Shown: positions 39,303 to 48,618, counted from the first letter of the stretch. The stretch: 64,000 nt of DNA from Streptomyces massasporeus (GCF_014648995.1 NZ_BMSE01000013.1:124001-188000); one strand, 5' to 3'. A program made the numbers and translations. Notes: generated by a model not told the origin, from the letters alone.

Positions 39303-40676
39303 CTATGGAACCTCCCACCGCGCTCGCGTCAACGCATCCACCTCGGACCCACCCGACTCCGCGACGATCTCCTCCACGCTCTGCGCCCGCCGCACCACCG
39401 CGAAGCGCCCGCCCGGTCCGAACCCGAACACCCCGGGCCGCACCAGCGAGTTGTACCCGTAGTGATGGGCGAAGTAGTACGCCCCGGTGTCCAGCGCGGC
39501 CGCGTAGTCCCCCTGCTCCAGCAACGGCATGGACCGCCCCTCCGCCAGCAGGTCCCCCGCGAAACAGGCCGGGCCCGCGACGTCCTGCACCACCACCGGC
39601 CCCTCCTTCGGCCGCCCCTTCGCGTCGTACGCGGAGATCCGCAACGGCCAGCTCCCCGGCGCGTACACCGTCCGCGCGGCCACCTGCACCCCGGCGTGCG
39701 TCACCGCCACCGCCCGCCCGCCGGAGGCCTTCGCGTACTCGACACGCGCCACCACCGTCCCGTGCTTGGCCAGCAGTGACCGCCCGAACTCGGTGACCAG
39801 CCCGTAGCGCCCGTCGAGCAGCCCCGGCACCTCCTCGGCCAGCAGCCGCGCGTACTGCGCGTAGGTCGGTGCCGTCGCCTCCGACGCGAAGTTCACCGGC
39901 AGACCGCCGCCGATGTCGAGTGTGTCGACCTGCCGCCGTCCGGCCCGCCGGTTGATCTCCTCCGCCAGCGCGTAGGTCTCCGCCACGCCCCGGGCCATCA
40001 GGGCCAGCGGGATGCCCTGGGACCCGGTGTGCGCGTGCAGCCGGGTCAGCCACGGCCGGTCCAGATACGCCTGGACGACCCACTCCCGGGCGCCCTCGTC
40101 ACGCAGCGCCACCCCGAACTTCGAGGTGGCCGTCGCCGTGGACAGCGCTTCGATGGAACCACCGCCGACCTGCGGATTCACCCGGATCCCCAGCGGGGAG
40201 CGGCTGGTCGAGGACCCCATCAGGGCGTCGATCCGGGTCAGCTCCTGCGGGTTGTCCGCGTTGACGGCGATGCCCAGGGACAGGGCCTCGCGCAGCTCGG
40301 ACGGCGTTTTTGCGGGCGAGTCGAGCACCGTCGCCTCCGGCGGCATGCCCGCCGCCCGGGCCAGGGCCAGCTCACCCGGGCTCGCGACCTCCGCGCCGAC
40401 GCCCTCCTCGTGCAGCAGCCGCAGGACCGGCACCAGCGGGGTCGCCTTCACCGCGAAGGCGTGCAGCACGGGCGTGCCCGGCGCCACCACCGCCTCGAAC
40501 GCGGCCCGCAACTCCGCCGCCGATTCCCGGATGCCGGTGACGTCCAGCAGCCCGACGAGGGGGCTGTCGGGCCCCAGCAGCCCTTGCTCCACGGCGGCCC
40601 GCACCGCCTCGTCCCGCCGCGCGGCCCGCCGGGCCCCGGTGCCGTCCGCCTCTTCCGTCTCGATGTGTGCGCCCAT
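39303..40676 (-). CDS. PLP-dependent decarboxylase, diaminopimelate-decarboxylase-like
   Basis: A 457-aa fold-type III PLP enzyme. The PLP lysine is in 'VLHAFAVKATPLVPVL', with 'ATSKFGVAL', 'HAHTGSQGIP' (HxGSQ), the phosphate loop 'LDIGGGLPVNF' and the second-domain signatures 'YGLVTEFGRSLLAKHG' and 'PACFAGDLLAEG'. The glycine loop EPGR of lysA is EFGR here and CESGD is CFAGD, so the substrate may differ from diaminopimelate. ATG 40676. It is divergent from hutU and shares its promoter region, which suggests a role in amino-acid catabolism. The usual lysA is expected elsewhere. Confidence 0.82.
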   Translation of the reverse strand: MGAHIETEEADGTGARRAARRDEAVRAAVEQGLLGPDSPLVGLLDVTGIRESAAELRAAFEAVVAPGTPVLHAFAVKATPLVPVLRLLHEEGVGAEVASPGELALARAAGMPPEATVLDSPAKTPSELREALSLGIAVNADNPQELTRIDALMGSSTSRSPLGIRVNPQVGGGSIEALSTATATSKFGVALRDEGAREWVVQAYLDRPWLTRLHAHTGSQGIPLALMARGVAETYALAEEINRRAGRRQVDTLDIGGGLPVNFASEATAPTYAQYARLLAEEVPGLLDGRYGLVTEFGRSLLAKHGTVVARVEYAKASGGRAVAVTHAGVQVAARTVYAPGSWPLRISAYDAKGRPKEGPVVVQDVAGPACFAGDLLAEGRSMPLLEQGDYAAALDTGAYYFAHHYGYNSLVRPGVFGFGPGGRFAVVRRAQSVEEIVAESGGSEVDALTRARWEVP

Positions 40677-40734
40677 GCATCCAGCCAAACATCCACGGCG
40701 GCGCCGCGCCGACACCCCCACGTATTGACTAGCT

Positions 40735-40761
40735 CTATTCATGCGTCCAGGATGTGAATAG
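40735..40761. promoter_or_regulatory. Dyad in the hutU upstream region
   Basis: CTATTCA-N13-TGAATAG, perfect 7-bp arms, between the divergent decarboxylase and hutU genes, 51 bp before the hutU ATG. TTGACT at 40724-40729 could be a -35 box. The arm TGAATAG also occurs before the RpiR gene at 37589. Confidence 0.55.
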
Positions 40762-40811
40762 CCACAGCAACAAACCGCCGGGAGCACCACGCACCCACCA
40801 GGAGGCAGACC

Positions 40812-42476
40812 ATGTCAGGACCCCGCCCCGTCCGAGCGCCGCGCGGCACGGAACCGAGCGCCCTGGGATGGCAGCAGGAAGCCGCCCTGCGGATGCTGCA
40901 GAACAACCTCGATCCCGAGGTCGCCGAGCACCCCGACAAGCTCGTCGTCTACGGCGGCACCGGCAAGGCCGCCCGCGACTGGCGCTCCTTCGACGCCATG
41001 GTGCGCACGCTGAAGGGGCTGAAGCAGGACGAGACCATGCTGGTCCAGTCCGGCCGCCCCGTCGGCGTCATGCAGACCCACGAGTGGGCCCCGCGCGTCC
41101 TCATCGCCAACTCCAACCTCGTCGGCGACTGGGCAAACTGGGAGGAGTTCCGCCGCCTCGAACACCTCGGCCTGACCATGTACGGGCAGATGACCGCCGG
41201 TTCCTGGATCTACATCGGCACCCAGGGCATCCTCCAGGGCACCTACGAGACCTTCGCCGCCGTCGCCGCGAAGAAGTTCGGCGGGACGCTGGCCGGCACC
41301 ATCACCCTGACCGCCGGCCTCGGCGGCATGGGCGGCGCCCAGCCGCTCGCCGTGACGATGAACGACGGCGTGGCGATCTGCGTCGACTGCGACCCGCGCG
41401 CCATCGACCGGCGCATCGAGCACCGCTACCTGGACGTGAAGGCCGACAGCCTCGCCCACGCGCTCCAGCTGGCCACCGAGGCCCGCGACCAGCGCAAGCC
41501 GCTGTCCATCGGCCTCCTGGGCAACGCCGCCGAGCTGCTCCCGCGGATGCTCGCCGAGGGCGCCCCGATCGACATCGTCACCGACCAGACCTCGGCCCAC
41601 GACCCCCTGGCCTACCTGCCGGTCGGCATCGCCTTCGAGGACATGGCCGACGCCGCCGCCAAGGACCCGGCCGGCTTCACCACCCGGGCCCGCGAGTCCA
41701 TGGCCCGGCACGTCGAGGCCATGGTCGGCTTCATGGACGCCGGCGCCGAGGTCTTCGACTACGGCAACTCCATCCGCGGCGAGGCCCAGCTCGCCGGATA
41801 CGACCGCGCCTTCGCCTTCCCCGGCTTCGTCCCTGCCTACATCCGCCCGCTGTTCTGCGAGGGCAAGGGCCCCTTCCGCTGGGCCGCCCTGTCCGGCGAG
41901 ACCTCCGACATCGCCAAGACCGACAAGGCGATCCTCGACCTCTTCCCGGAGAACGAGTCCCTCGCCCGCTGGATCAAGATGGCCGGCGAACGCGTCCACT
42001 TCCAGGGCCTGCCCGCCCGGATCTGCTGGCTCGGCTACGGCGAGCGGGACAAGGCCGGTGAGCGGTTCAACGACATGGTCGCGAGCGGGGAGCTGGCCGC
42101 GCCGGTCGTCATCGGCCGCGACCACCTCGACTGCGGTTCCGTCGCCTCCCCCTACCGCGAGACCGAGGCCATGCTCGACGGATCCGACGCGATCGCCGAC
42201 TGGCCCCTGCTGAACGCCATGGTGAACGTCGCCTCCGGGGCGTCCTGGGTGTCGATCCACCACGGCGGCGGCGTCGGGATGGGCCGGTCCATCCACGCCG
42301 GGCAGGTCACGGTGGCCGACGGCACGGCGCTCGCGGGCGAGAAGATCCGCCGGGTGCTCACCAACGACCCCGGCATGGGCGTCATCCGGCACGTCGACGC
42401 CGGGTACGACATCGCGGAGTCGGTGGCGGGGGAGCGGGGCGTCCGCGTCCCGATGCGCGAAGGTGACCCGGCGTGA
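40812..42476 (+). CDS. hutU: Urocanate hydratase
   Basis: A 554-aa cytosolic NAD+-dependent enzyme converting urocanate to 4-imidazolone-5-propionate, the second step of histidine breakdown. Family blocks: 'QEAALRMLQNNLDPEVAEHPDKLVVYGGTGKAARDW', 'SGRPVGVMQTH', the NAD site 'LTAGLGGMGGAQPLAVTMN', 'ITDQTSAHDPL'-like 'VTDQTSAHDPLAYLPVG', and the active-site Cys region 'WLGYGERDKAGERFND'. The C-terminus 'HHGGGVGMGRSIHAGQV' is conserved. ATG 40812 follows GGAGG. The GTGA overlap with the next gene shows an operon. HutH (histidine ammonia-lyase) is not in this window. Confidence 0.97.
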   Translation: MSGPRPVRAPRGTEPSALGWQQEAALRMLQNNLDPEVAEHPDKLVVYGGTGKAARDWRSFDAMVRTLKGLKQDETMLVQSGRPVGVMQTHEWAPRVLIANSNLVGDWANWEEFRRLEHLGLTMYGQMTAGSWIYIGTQGILQGTYETFAAVAAKKFGGTLAGTITLTAGLGGMGGAQPLAVTMNDGVAICVDCDPRAIDRRIEHRYLDVKADSLAHALQLATEARDQRKPLSIGLLGNAAELLPRMLAEGAPIDIVTDQTSAHDPLAYLPVGIAFEDMADAAAKDPAGFTTRARESMARHVEAMVGFMDAGAEVFDYGNSIRGEAQLAGYDRAFAFPGFVPAYIRPLFCEGKGPFRWAALSGETSDIAKTDKAILDLFPENESLARWIKMAGERVHFQGLPARICWLGYGERDKAGERFNDMVASGELAAPVVIGRDHLDCGSVASPYRETEAMLDGSDAIADWPLLNAMVNVASGASWVSIHHGGGVGMGRSIHAGQVTVADGTALAGEKIRRVLTNDPGMGVIRHVDAGYDIAESVAGERGVRVPMREGDPA

Positions 42477-43708
42477 CCCAGGACACCGGCGGCTCCTTCC
42501 ACCAGATGTGGCGCGAGCTGCTCCCCCTCGGGCGGCACCCCGGCTCCGGCGGCTACCGGCGGTTCGCCTGGACCGCGATCGACGGTGAATGCCGGGCCTG
42601 GTTCGAAGAGCAGGCCACGGCCCGCGGGCTGCGCCACGAGGTCGACCGGAACGGCAACCAGTGGGCCTGGCTCGGGGACCCCGCCGAGGGCGACGCCGTC
42701 GTCACCGGCTCGCACCTCGACTCCGTGCCGGACGGCGGAGCCTTCGACGGCCCCCTCGGCGTCGTGTCCGCCTTCGCCGCGCTGGACGAGCTGCGCCGCA
42801 GGGACGCCCGCCTCACCCGGCCCCTCGCCATCGTGAACTTCGGCGACGAGGAGGGCGCCCGGTTCGGGCTCGCCTGCGTCGGGTCCCGGCTCACCGCCGG
42901 GCAGCTCACCCGAGAGCAGGCGCACCGCCTCACCGACGGTGACGGCGTGACGCTGCCCCGGGCCATGGAGGCGGCCGGATACGACCCGGACGCCGTCGGG
43001 CCGGACCCCGAACGGCTCGCCCGCATCGGCGCCTTCGTCGAACTGCACGTCGAACAGGGCCGGGCCCTAGACCTGTCCGGCGACCGGGTCGGCCTCGCCA
43101 GCGCGATCTGGCCGCACGGCCGCTGGCGGTTCGACTTCCGCGGCGAGGCCAACCACGCCGGCACCACCCGGCTCGCCGACCGCCACGACCCCATGCTGTC
43201 CTACGCCGAGACCGTCCTCGCCGCCCGGCGCGAGGCCGAACTCGCCGGGGCCGTCGCCACCTTCGGCAAGATCGCCGTCGAACCCAACGGCGTCAACGCC
43301 ATCCCCTCCCTGGTGCGCGGCTGGCTCGACTCCCGGGCCGAGGACCAGATGAGCCTCGACACCGTGGTCGGCGGCATCGAGAAGGCGGCCCGGAGTTACG
43401 CGGACGCCCACGGCATCGACCTCGACATCGTCCGCGAGTCCTTCACCCCCGTCGTCGAGTTCGACCACGCCCTGCGCGACGAACTCGCCCGCATCCTCGG
43501 CACGGACACCGACCTCACGGTCCCCGTCCTCGGCACCGGCGCGGGACACGACGCCGGGATCCTGTCCGGGAGCATCCCGACCGCCATGCTGTTCGTGCGC
43601 AACCCCACCGGCGTCTCCCACTCCCCGGCCGAGTCCGCGAGCGAGGACGACTGCGTGGCGGGGGTACTCGCACTCGCCGACGTACTGGAAGGACTGGCGT
43701 GCAGGTGA
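42473..43708 (+). CDS. M20-family amidohydrolase (allantoate amidohydrolase/N-carbamoylase type)
   Basis: A 411-aa metal-dependent amidase. Metal ligands are visible: 'VVTGSHLDSVPDGGAFDGPLGV' with His and Asp, 'NFGDEEGARFG' with the Glu pair, 'FVELHVEQGRALD' with His, and a C-terminal 'GTGAGHDAGIL' with His and Asp. It is annotated in related genomes as allantoate amidohydrolase. Here it lies between hutU and hutF, so N-formyl-L-glutamate hydrolysis to glutamate, in place of HutG, is the more likely role; this is inference from context. GTG 42473 overlaps the hutU stop, and its 3' end overlaps hutF by 10 bases. Confidence 0.85.
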   Translation: MTQDTGGSFHQMWRELLPLGRHPGSGGYRRFAWTAIDGECRAWFEEQATARGLRHEVDRNGNQWAWLGDPAEGDAVVTGSHLDSVPDGGAFDGPLGVVSAFAALDELRRRDARLTRPLAIVNFGDEEGARFGLACVGSRLTAGQLTREQAHRLTDGDGVTLPRAMEAAGYDPDAVGPDPERLARIGAFVELHVEQGRALDLSGDRVGLASAIWPHGRWRFDFRGEANHAGTTRLADRHDPMLSYAETVLAARREAELAGAVATFGKIAVEPNGVNAIPSLVRGWLDSRAEDQMSLDTVVGGIEKAARSYADAHGIDLDIVRESFTPVVEFDHALRDELARILGTDTDLTVPVLGTGAGHDAGILSGSIPTAMLFVRNPTGVSHSPAESASEDDCVAGVLALADVLEGLACR

Positions 43709-45051
43709 CGACAGCAGCCCCGCGGACGTACTGGCTGGAGCACGCCTGGCTCGGCACGAATGTCGAGCCGGGTGTTGCCCTCGACGTCGCGGACGGCCGC
43801 ATCACCGCCGTCCGCACCGGCACCCCCGCCCCGCCTCCCGGCGCCGAGGTCCTGCGCGGGCTCACCATGCCCGGCCTGGCCAACGCCCACAGCCACGCCT
43901 TCCACCGCGCCCTGCGCGGCACCGTCCAGGTCGGCTCCGGCACCTTCTGGACCTGGCGCGAGGTCATGTACGCCACGGCCGGCCGGCTCACCCCGGACAG
44001 CTACCACGCCCTCGCCCGCGCCGTGTACGCCGAGATGGCGCTGGCCGGCATCACGGCCGTCGGCGAGTTCCACTACGTCCACCACGCCCCCGGCGGCACC
44101 CCCTACGCCGACCCCAACGCCATGGGCGAGGCCCTCATCGCGGCCGCCGCCGAGGCCGGCATCCGCATCACCCTCCTCGACACCGCCTACCTCTCCTCCG
44201 GCTTCGGACAGCCCCCCACCGCCCACCAGCTCCGCTTCTCCGACGGCGACGCCGAGGCCTGGGCCGCACGCTGTTCACTTCTCAAGGAACGGGATCACGC
44301 GCGGATCGGAGCGGCGATCCACTCCGTACGGGCCGTGCCCGCCGACCAGTTGGAGACCGTCGCACGGTGGGCCGAGGAGCGGCGGGCTCCGCTCCATGTG
44401 CACCTGTCCGAGCAGACCGCCGAGAACGAGGCGTGCCGGGAGGTCCACGGCTGCACCCCGACCCAGCTCCTCGCCCTGCACGGCGTCCTCGGACCGCGCA
44501 CCACGGGCGTCCACAACACCCACCTCACCGCCGAGGACGTCTCTCTCATCGGCGGCAGCGGCACCGGTACCTGCATGTGCCCGACCACCGAGCGGGACCT
44601 CGCGGACGGCATCGGACCGGCCGTCGCCCTGCAGAACGAGGGCTCCCCGCTCTCCCTCGGCTCCGACAGCCACGCCGTCATCGACCTGCTCGAAGAGGCG
44701 CGGGCCATGGAACTGAACGAGCGGCTGCGCACCCGCACCCGGGGTCACTGGACGGCGGCGGCCCTGCTGCGGGCGGCCTCGGCCGACGGCCACGCGGCCC
44801 TCGGCTGGGAGGACGCGGGCGCCCTGGAGACCGGCGCGCTCGCCGACTTCACCACCATCGCGCTCGACTCGGTCAGGACGGCAGGGCCGCTTCCACGGCT
44901 CGGGGCCGAGACGGCCGTATTCGCTGCGTCGGCAGCAGACGTGTCGCATACGGTCGTGGGTGGTCGGCACGTCGTACGGGACGGGGTCCACTCCCTCGTA
45001 CCGGACGTGCCGCGAGCCCTCGCGGACGCCGTCGAAGCCCTGCGCGGATGA
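43699..45051 (+). CDS. hutF: Formimidoylglutamate deiminase
   Basis: A 450-aa amidohydrolase-superfamily enzyme that deiminates N-formimino-L-glutamate to N-formyl-L-glutamate. Metal-binding 'LTMPGLANAHSHAFHRALRG' (HxH) is near residue 60, 'LHVHLSEQTAENEACREVHG' gives another His, and 'LGSDSHAVIDLLEEARAMEL' carries the catalytic Asp. The 'FWTWREVMY' segment is typical of HutF. The gene starts 10 bases before the end of the M20 gene, indicating translational coupling. This deiminase route implies the five-step histidine pathway that yields formate and glutamate. Confidence 0.94.
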   Translation: MQVTTAAPRTYWLEHAWLGTNVEPGVALDVADGRITAVRTGTPAPPPGAEVLRGLTMPGLANAHSHAFHRALRGTVQVGSGTFWTWREVMYATAGRLTPDSYHALARAVYAEMALAGITAVGEFHYVHHAPGGTPYADPNAMGEALIAAAAEAGIRITLLDTAYLSSGFGQPPTAHQLRFSDGDAEAWAARCSLLKERDHARIGAAIHSVRAVPADQLETVARWAEERRAPLHVHLSEQTAENEACREVHGCTPTQLLALHGVLGPRTTGVHNTHLTAEDVSLIGGSGTGTCMCPTTERDLADGIGPAVALQNEGSPLSLGSDSHAVIDLLEEARAMELNERLRTRTRGHWTAAALLRAASADGHAALGWEDAGALETGALADFTTIALDSVRTAGPLPRLGAETAVFAASAADVSHTVVGGRHVVRDGVHSLVPDVPRALADAVEALRG

Positions 45052-45128
45052 CCCCGGGCCGCCCGCCCGCGCGGCCCGGCTCCGCCCCCGAACCCGACCC
45101 CACCGCCGACCAGGCCACCAAGGACGCC

Positions 45129-46343
45129 ATGAGCAACGCGACGACCGTCAGCCCCGCCCACTCCGCGAGCACCGCAAGCACGCTCATCACGAACATCGCC
45201 AGCCTGGTCACCAACGACCCCTCCCTCGGTGACGGATCCCCCCTCGGACTGGTCCAGGACGCGGCCGTCGTCATCGAGGGCGACCGCGTCGTGTGGACCG
45301 GTGATCAAAGCAAAGCACCAGCCACTGACAATCGGGTCGACGCCGGTGGCCGGGCGGTCATCCCCGGCTTCGTGGACTCCCACTCCCACCTCGTCTTCGC
45401 GGGCGACCGGACGCAGGAGTTCAACGCCCGGATGTCCGGGCGGCCGTACAGCGCCGGCGGCATCCGCACCACCGTCGCGGCGACGCGGGCGGCGAGCGAC
45501 GAGGAACTCGAGGCCAACGTCACCCGTTACCTCGCCGAAGGCCTCCGTCAGGGCACCACCACCTTCGAGACGAAGTCCGGCTACGGCCTGACCGTCGAGG
45601 ACGAGGCCCGCGCCCTGCGCATCGCCGCCGCCCACACCGACGAGGTCACCTTCCTCGGCGCCCACATCGTCCCGCCGGACCACGCCGAGGACCCGGCCGG
45701 CTATGTCGCCCTGGTCACCGGCGAGATGCTGGACGCCTGCGCCCCGCACGCCCGCTGGATCGACGTCTTCTGCGAGAAGGGCGCCTTCGACGGCGACCAG
45801 GCCCGCGCGATCCTCACCGCCGGCAAGGCGAAGGGCCTGCACCCCCGCATCCACGCCAACCAGCTCTCCTACGGCCCCGGTGTGCAGCTCGCCGTCGAGC
45901 TCGACGCGGCCAGCGCCGACCACTGCACCCACCTCACGGACGCGGACGTGGACGCCCTGGCCGGCGGCCGTACGGTCGCCACCCTGCTGCCCGGCGCCGA
46001 GTTCTCCACGCGCGCCGCATGGCCGGACGCCCGGCGGCTGCTCGACGCGGGTGTCACGGTCGCGCTGTCCACGGACTGCAACCCCGGCTCGTCCTTCACC
46101 TCGTCCGTCCCGTTCTGCATCGCCCTGGCCGTACGGGACATGGGGATGACCCCCGACGAGGCCGTGTGGTCGGCGACCGCGGGCGGCGCGGCGGCCCTGC
46201 GGCGCGACGACGTCGGCCGCCTCACCCCGGGCGCGTACGCGGACCTGACGCTCCTCGACGCCCCGAGCCACGTCCATCTGGCCTACCGGCCCGGCGTCCC
46301 GCTGGTCAGCGGGGTGTGGCGGCGCGGAGAGCGTGTGGTGTGA
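45129..46343 (+). CDS. hutI: Imidazolonepropionase
   Basis: A 404-aa zinc or iron amidohydrolase that opens imidazolonepropionate to N-formimino-L-glutamate, the third step of histidine use. Signatures: 'PGFVDSHSHLVFAGDR' (HxH), 'TTFETKSGYGLTVEDE', 'LGAHIVPPDHAEDPAGYV', 'IDVFCEKGAF', 'HANQLSYGPGVQLAVELDAASADHCTHL' and the catalytic Asp in 'STDCNPGSS'. The ATG at 45129 with AAGGA upstream is preferred; an ATG at 45048 overlaps the hutF stop and would add 27 residues of Pro-rich sequence. Last gene of the hut operon. Confidence 0.95.
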   Translation: MSNATTVSPAHSASTASTLITNIASLVTNDPSLGDGSPLGLVQDAAVVIEGDRVVWTGDQSKAPATDNRVDAGGRAVIPGFVDSHSHLVFAGDRTQEFNARMSGRPYSAGGIRTTVAATRAASDEELEANVTRYLAEGLRQGTTTFETKSGYGLTVEDEARALRIAAAHTDEVTFLGAHIVPPDHAEDPAGYVALVTGEMLDACAPHARWIDVFCEKGAFDGDQARAILTAGKAKGLHPRIHANQLSYGPGVQLAVELDAASADHCTHLTDADVDALAGGRTVATLLPGAEFSTRAAWPDARRLLDAGVTVALSTDCNPGSSFTSSVPFCIALAVRDMGMTPDEAVWSATAGGAAALRRDDVGRLTPGAYADLTLLDAPSHVHLAYRPGVPLVSGVWRRGERVV

Positions 46344-46409
46344 TCACCGGCCCGCGATAATGCGATGCCGCGTCGGACGACGACCGGCATCGGCGGAGGG
46401 CGGGGACCC

Positions 46410-46745
46410 ATGGGGCGGGGACGGTTGGCGAAGCACTGGTCGGCACCACTCGTGGTGAACGTACTGCTCGGGATCCCGGGCGTGGTGCCGTTCTGGCTGC
46501 TCTGGTACCTCGCGGCGAACGGGCCGCTCGCCGCGGCCGGCTGGACCGTGCGGGAACCCACCGAGAACGACGGCATGGCCCTCTGGCTCGTGATCGTCGT
46601 CCCCGTCGTCACGCTCTACGGCCTGATCTGGTGGCTCGCCAACATGCCGCTACGGCGCCGGACGGCACTCGCCCCGCACACCTACTGGCTGCTGAGCCTG
46701 ACGGCCCCGCTGCTGCCGGCGGCAGCGCTGTTCCTCAACTCCTGA
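46410..46745 (+). CDS. Small membrane protein, 111 aa
   Basis: A 111-aa protein with three hydrophobic segments (about residues 14-35, 54-75 and 88-108): 'PLVVNVLLGIPGVVPFWLLWYL', 'MALWLVIVVPVVTLYGLIWWL' and 'YWLLSLTAPLLPAAALFL'. The function is not known. The ATG at 46410 is chosen over 46365: GATAAT at 46356-46361 is a good -10 box that would put the transcription start about 40 nt upstream of 46410, and GGAGG lies between. It sits between hutI and a strong terminator. Confidence 0.7.
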   Translation: MGRGRLAKHWSAPLVVNVLLGIPGVVPFWLLWYLAANGPLAAAGWTVREPTENDGMALWLVIVVPVVTLYGLIWWLANMPLRRRTALAPHTYWLLSLTAPLLPAAALFLNS

Positions 46746-46778
46746 TCGGGCCGCCGCCGACCACCGGTGGCACGCGCC

Positions 46779-46806
46779 CGGGGGCGGGCCGTCCGGCCCG
46801 CCCCCG
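46779..46806. terminator. Bidirectional terminator
   Basis: CGGGGGCGGGCC and its exact complement form a 12-bp stem with the loop GTCC, between the converging small membrane protein and sigma factor genes. Confidence 0.75.
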
Positions 46807-46832
46807 AGGGACACGTACACCAGGGTCGAGGA

Positions 46833-47747
46833 TCACTCCTCGACGGTCAGCCCCTTGCGCAGCCGCACCAGCGTCCGCGACAGCAGACGCGAGACGTGCA
46901 TCTGCGAGATGCCGAGCTCTTCGCCGATCTCCGACTGGGTCATGCCCGCGACGAACCGCAGGGACAGGATCTTCCGGTCGCGCGGCGGCAGTTCCGCGAT
47001 CAGCGGCTTCAACGACTCGACGTACTCGATGCCTTCGAGCCCGTGGTCCTCGTAGCCGATGCGGTCCGCGAGCGCGCCCTCGGAGTCGTCCTCCTCCGGC
47101 TGGGCGTCCAGCGAGGAGGCGGTGTAGGCGTTCGACGCCGCCATGCCCTCGACGACCTCGTCGTTGGAGATCCCGAGACGCTCCGCCAGCTCGGCCACCG
47201 TGGGGGCGCGGTCGAGCTTCTGGGACAGTTCGTCCCCGGCCTTGGCCAGGTCGAGCCGCAGCTCCTGGAGTCGGCGCGGAACGCGCACGGACCACGAGGT
47301 GTCACGGAAGAAGCGCTTGATCTCGCCGATGATGGTCGGCATCGCGAACGTGGGGAACTCCACACCGCGGGACAGCTCGAAGCGGTCGATCGCCTTGATC
47401 AGGCCGATGGTGCCGACCTGGATGATGTCCTCCATCGGCTCGCTGCGGGAGCGGAACCGGGAGGCGGCGAACTTGACCAGCGCGAGGTTCAGTTCGACGA
47501 GCGTGTTGCGGACGTACGAGTACGCATGGGTCCCTTCCTCCAGCGTCTCCAGACGCTCGAAGAGGGTCTTGGACAGCGCCCGGGCGTCGACCGCGTCGAC
47601 TTCCTCGTAGGGCGGGATGTCCGGAAGTCCGGAGAGAAGGCCGTCCTGTGTGACGAGCATCTCGATCTGCTCGATGGGATCCAGATGTTCCGGAGGGGGT
47701 GTCGACGTCGCTTTGTGGGTAGGCGATCCGTCGAGCCGGGGTGACAT
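46833..47747 (-). CDS. SigB/SigF/SigG-family RNA polymerase sigma factor
   Basis: A 304-aa stress or developmental sigma factor. Region 2 is visible ('LVELNLALVKFAASRFRSRSEPMEDIIQVGTIGLIKAIDRFELSRGVEFPTFAMPTIIGEIKRFFRD'), with region 3 ('VPRRLQELRLDLAKAGDEL', 'APTVAELAERLGISNDEV') and region 4 ('PLIAELPPRDRKILSLRFVAGMTQSEIGEELGISQMHVSRLLSR'). The ATG at 47747 is chosen because GGAGG precedes it by 5 nt; ATGs at 47759 and 47771 lack this. It is divergent from an anti-anti-sigma and anti-sigma pair, which matches the position of sigI in S. coelicolor as I remember it. Confidence 0.9.
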   Translation of the reverse strand: MSPRLDGSPTHKATSTPPPEHLDPIEQIEMLVTQDGLLSGLPDIPPYEEVDAVDARALSKTLFERLETLEEGTHAYSYVRNTLVELNLALVKFAASRFRSRSEPMEDIIQVGTIGLIKAIDRFELSRGVEFPTFAMPTIIGEIKRFFRDTSWSVRVPRRLQELRLDLAKAGDELSQKLDRAPTVAELAERLGISNDEVVEGMAASNAYTASSLDAQPEEDDSEGALADRIGYEDHGLEGIEYVESLKPLIAELPPRDRKILSLRFVAGMTQSEIGEELGISQMHVSRLLSRTLVRLRKGLTVEE

Positions 47748-47997
47748 GATGTCCTCCATCGTTCTCGGCATTTGGCTGCCGGAGCCGTTAGGTGCACTGC
47801 GGTGTGCGGCGCCTCCAAAGCCGGCCGTGTCGGGTACGTGTCTTTACTAGGCCTACCCGCTTTCCGGAGCCCACCGCAAGTGCGTTCTGTGAGCATATGT
47901 CCGTTTGTGTGTAGTTGTTCGGGTGTCGGACCGTGTGGGGAAGGCGTAGTGTTCGAGTGCGTCAGCAACCACCTCGACGTCGGGAGAGAGAGACGGC

Positions 47998-48375
47998 ATG
48001 GACCGCGGGACGGTCGGCAGCGCACAGTCTGGCCGGCTTCTGGTGGAGGTGCGGGAAGAGGGCTCTAGTGCCGTCGTGACCCCGGCGGGTGAGTTGGATC
48101 ACCACACCGCCGATTTGTTGCGTGAGCCACTCGAGGACTGCCTCGCCAAGGGATTCAAGCGCCTGGTCATCGATTGCGCACGCCTGGAGTTCTGTGACTC
48201 CACGGGACTCAACGTGCTCCTCGGGGCGCGGCTGAAGGCGGAGGCCGCCGGTGGCGGCGTCTCGCTCGCCGGCATGCAGCCGGTGGTGGCGCGCGTGTTC
48301 GAGATCACGGGCGCGGATGCGGTCTTCAGCGTCCACGACTCGCTCGAGGCGGCCCTGGCCGACGAGTCGGGCTGA
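47998..48375 (+). CDS. STAS-domain anti-anti-sigma factor
   Basis: A 125-aa anti-sigma-factor antagonist (SpoIIAA/RsbV-like). The STAS fold is clear: 'SSAVVTPAGELDHHTADLLREPLEDCLAKGFKRLVIDCARLEFCDSTGLNVLLGARLKAEAAGGGVSL'. In 'CDSTGLNVLL' the Ser (S62) is the site whose phosphorylation by the anti-sigma kinase controls partner switching; it is intact. ATG 47998 with GGGAGAGAGA upstream. It would bind the kinase encoded at 48619 and release the sigma factor at 46833. In S. coelicolor the counterpart is ArsI. Confidence 0.9.
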   Translation: MDRGTVGSAQSGRLLVEVREEGSSAVVTPAGELDHHTADLLREPLEDCLAKGFKRLVIDCARLEFCDSTGLNVLLGARLKAEAAGGGVSLAGMQPVVARVFEITGADAVFSVHDSLEAALADESG

Positions 48376-48618
48376 CCGGCGGTGCGTCGGCGCGCGGTGC
48401 CTCGGCCATCCCTCTGTGACCGGCGTCCCAGCCCCCTCACGTCTTTCGTGCCGAATACATGGGTGTTCAGTCGGTCCGCCAGGGCAGGAGACATCCTGAG
48501 CGTGTCGGTCGCCAGGGTGACGGGGGCGCCGCGAAACCGACGTGCCGCGCACGGCGTGACCGACTGTGTAGTGAATTTTTTGAATCATGAACTGGTGAAT
48601 CGGTGAGGTGAAGCGCTG

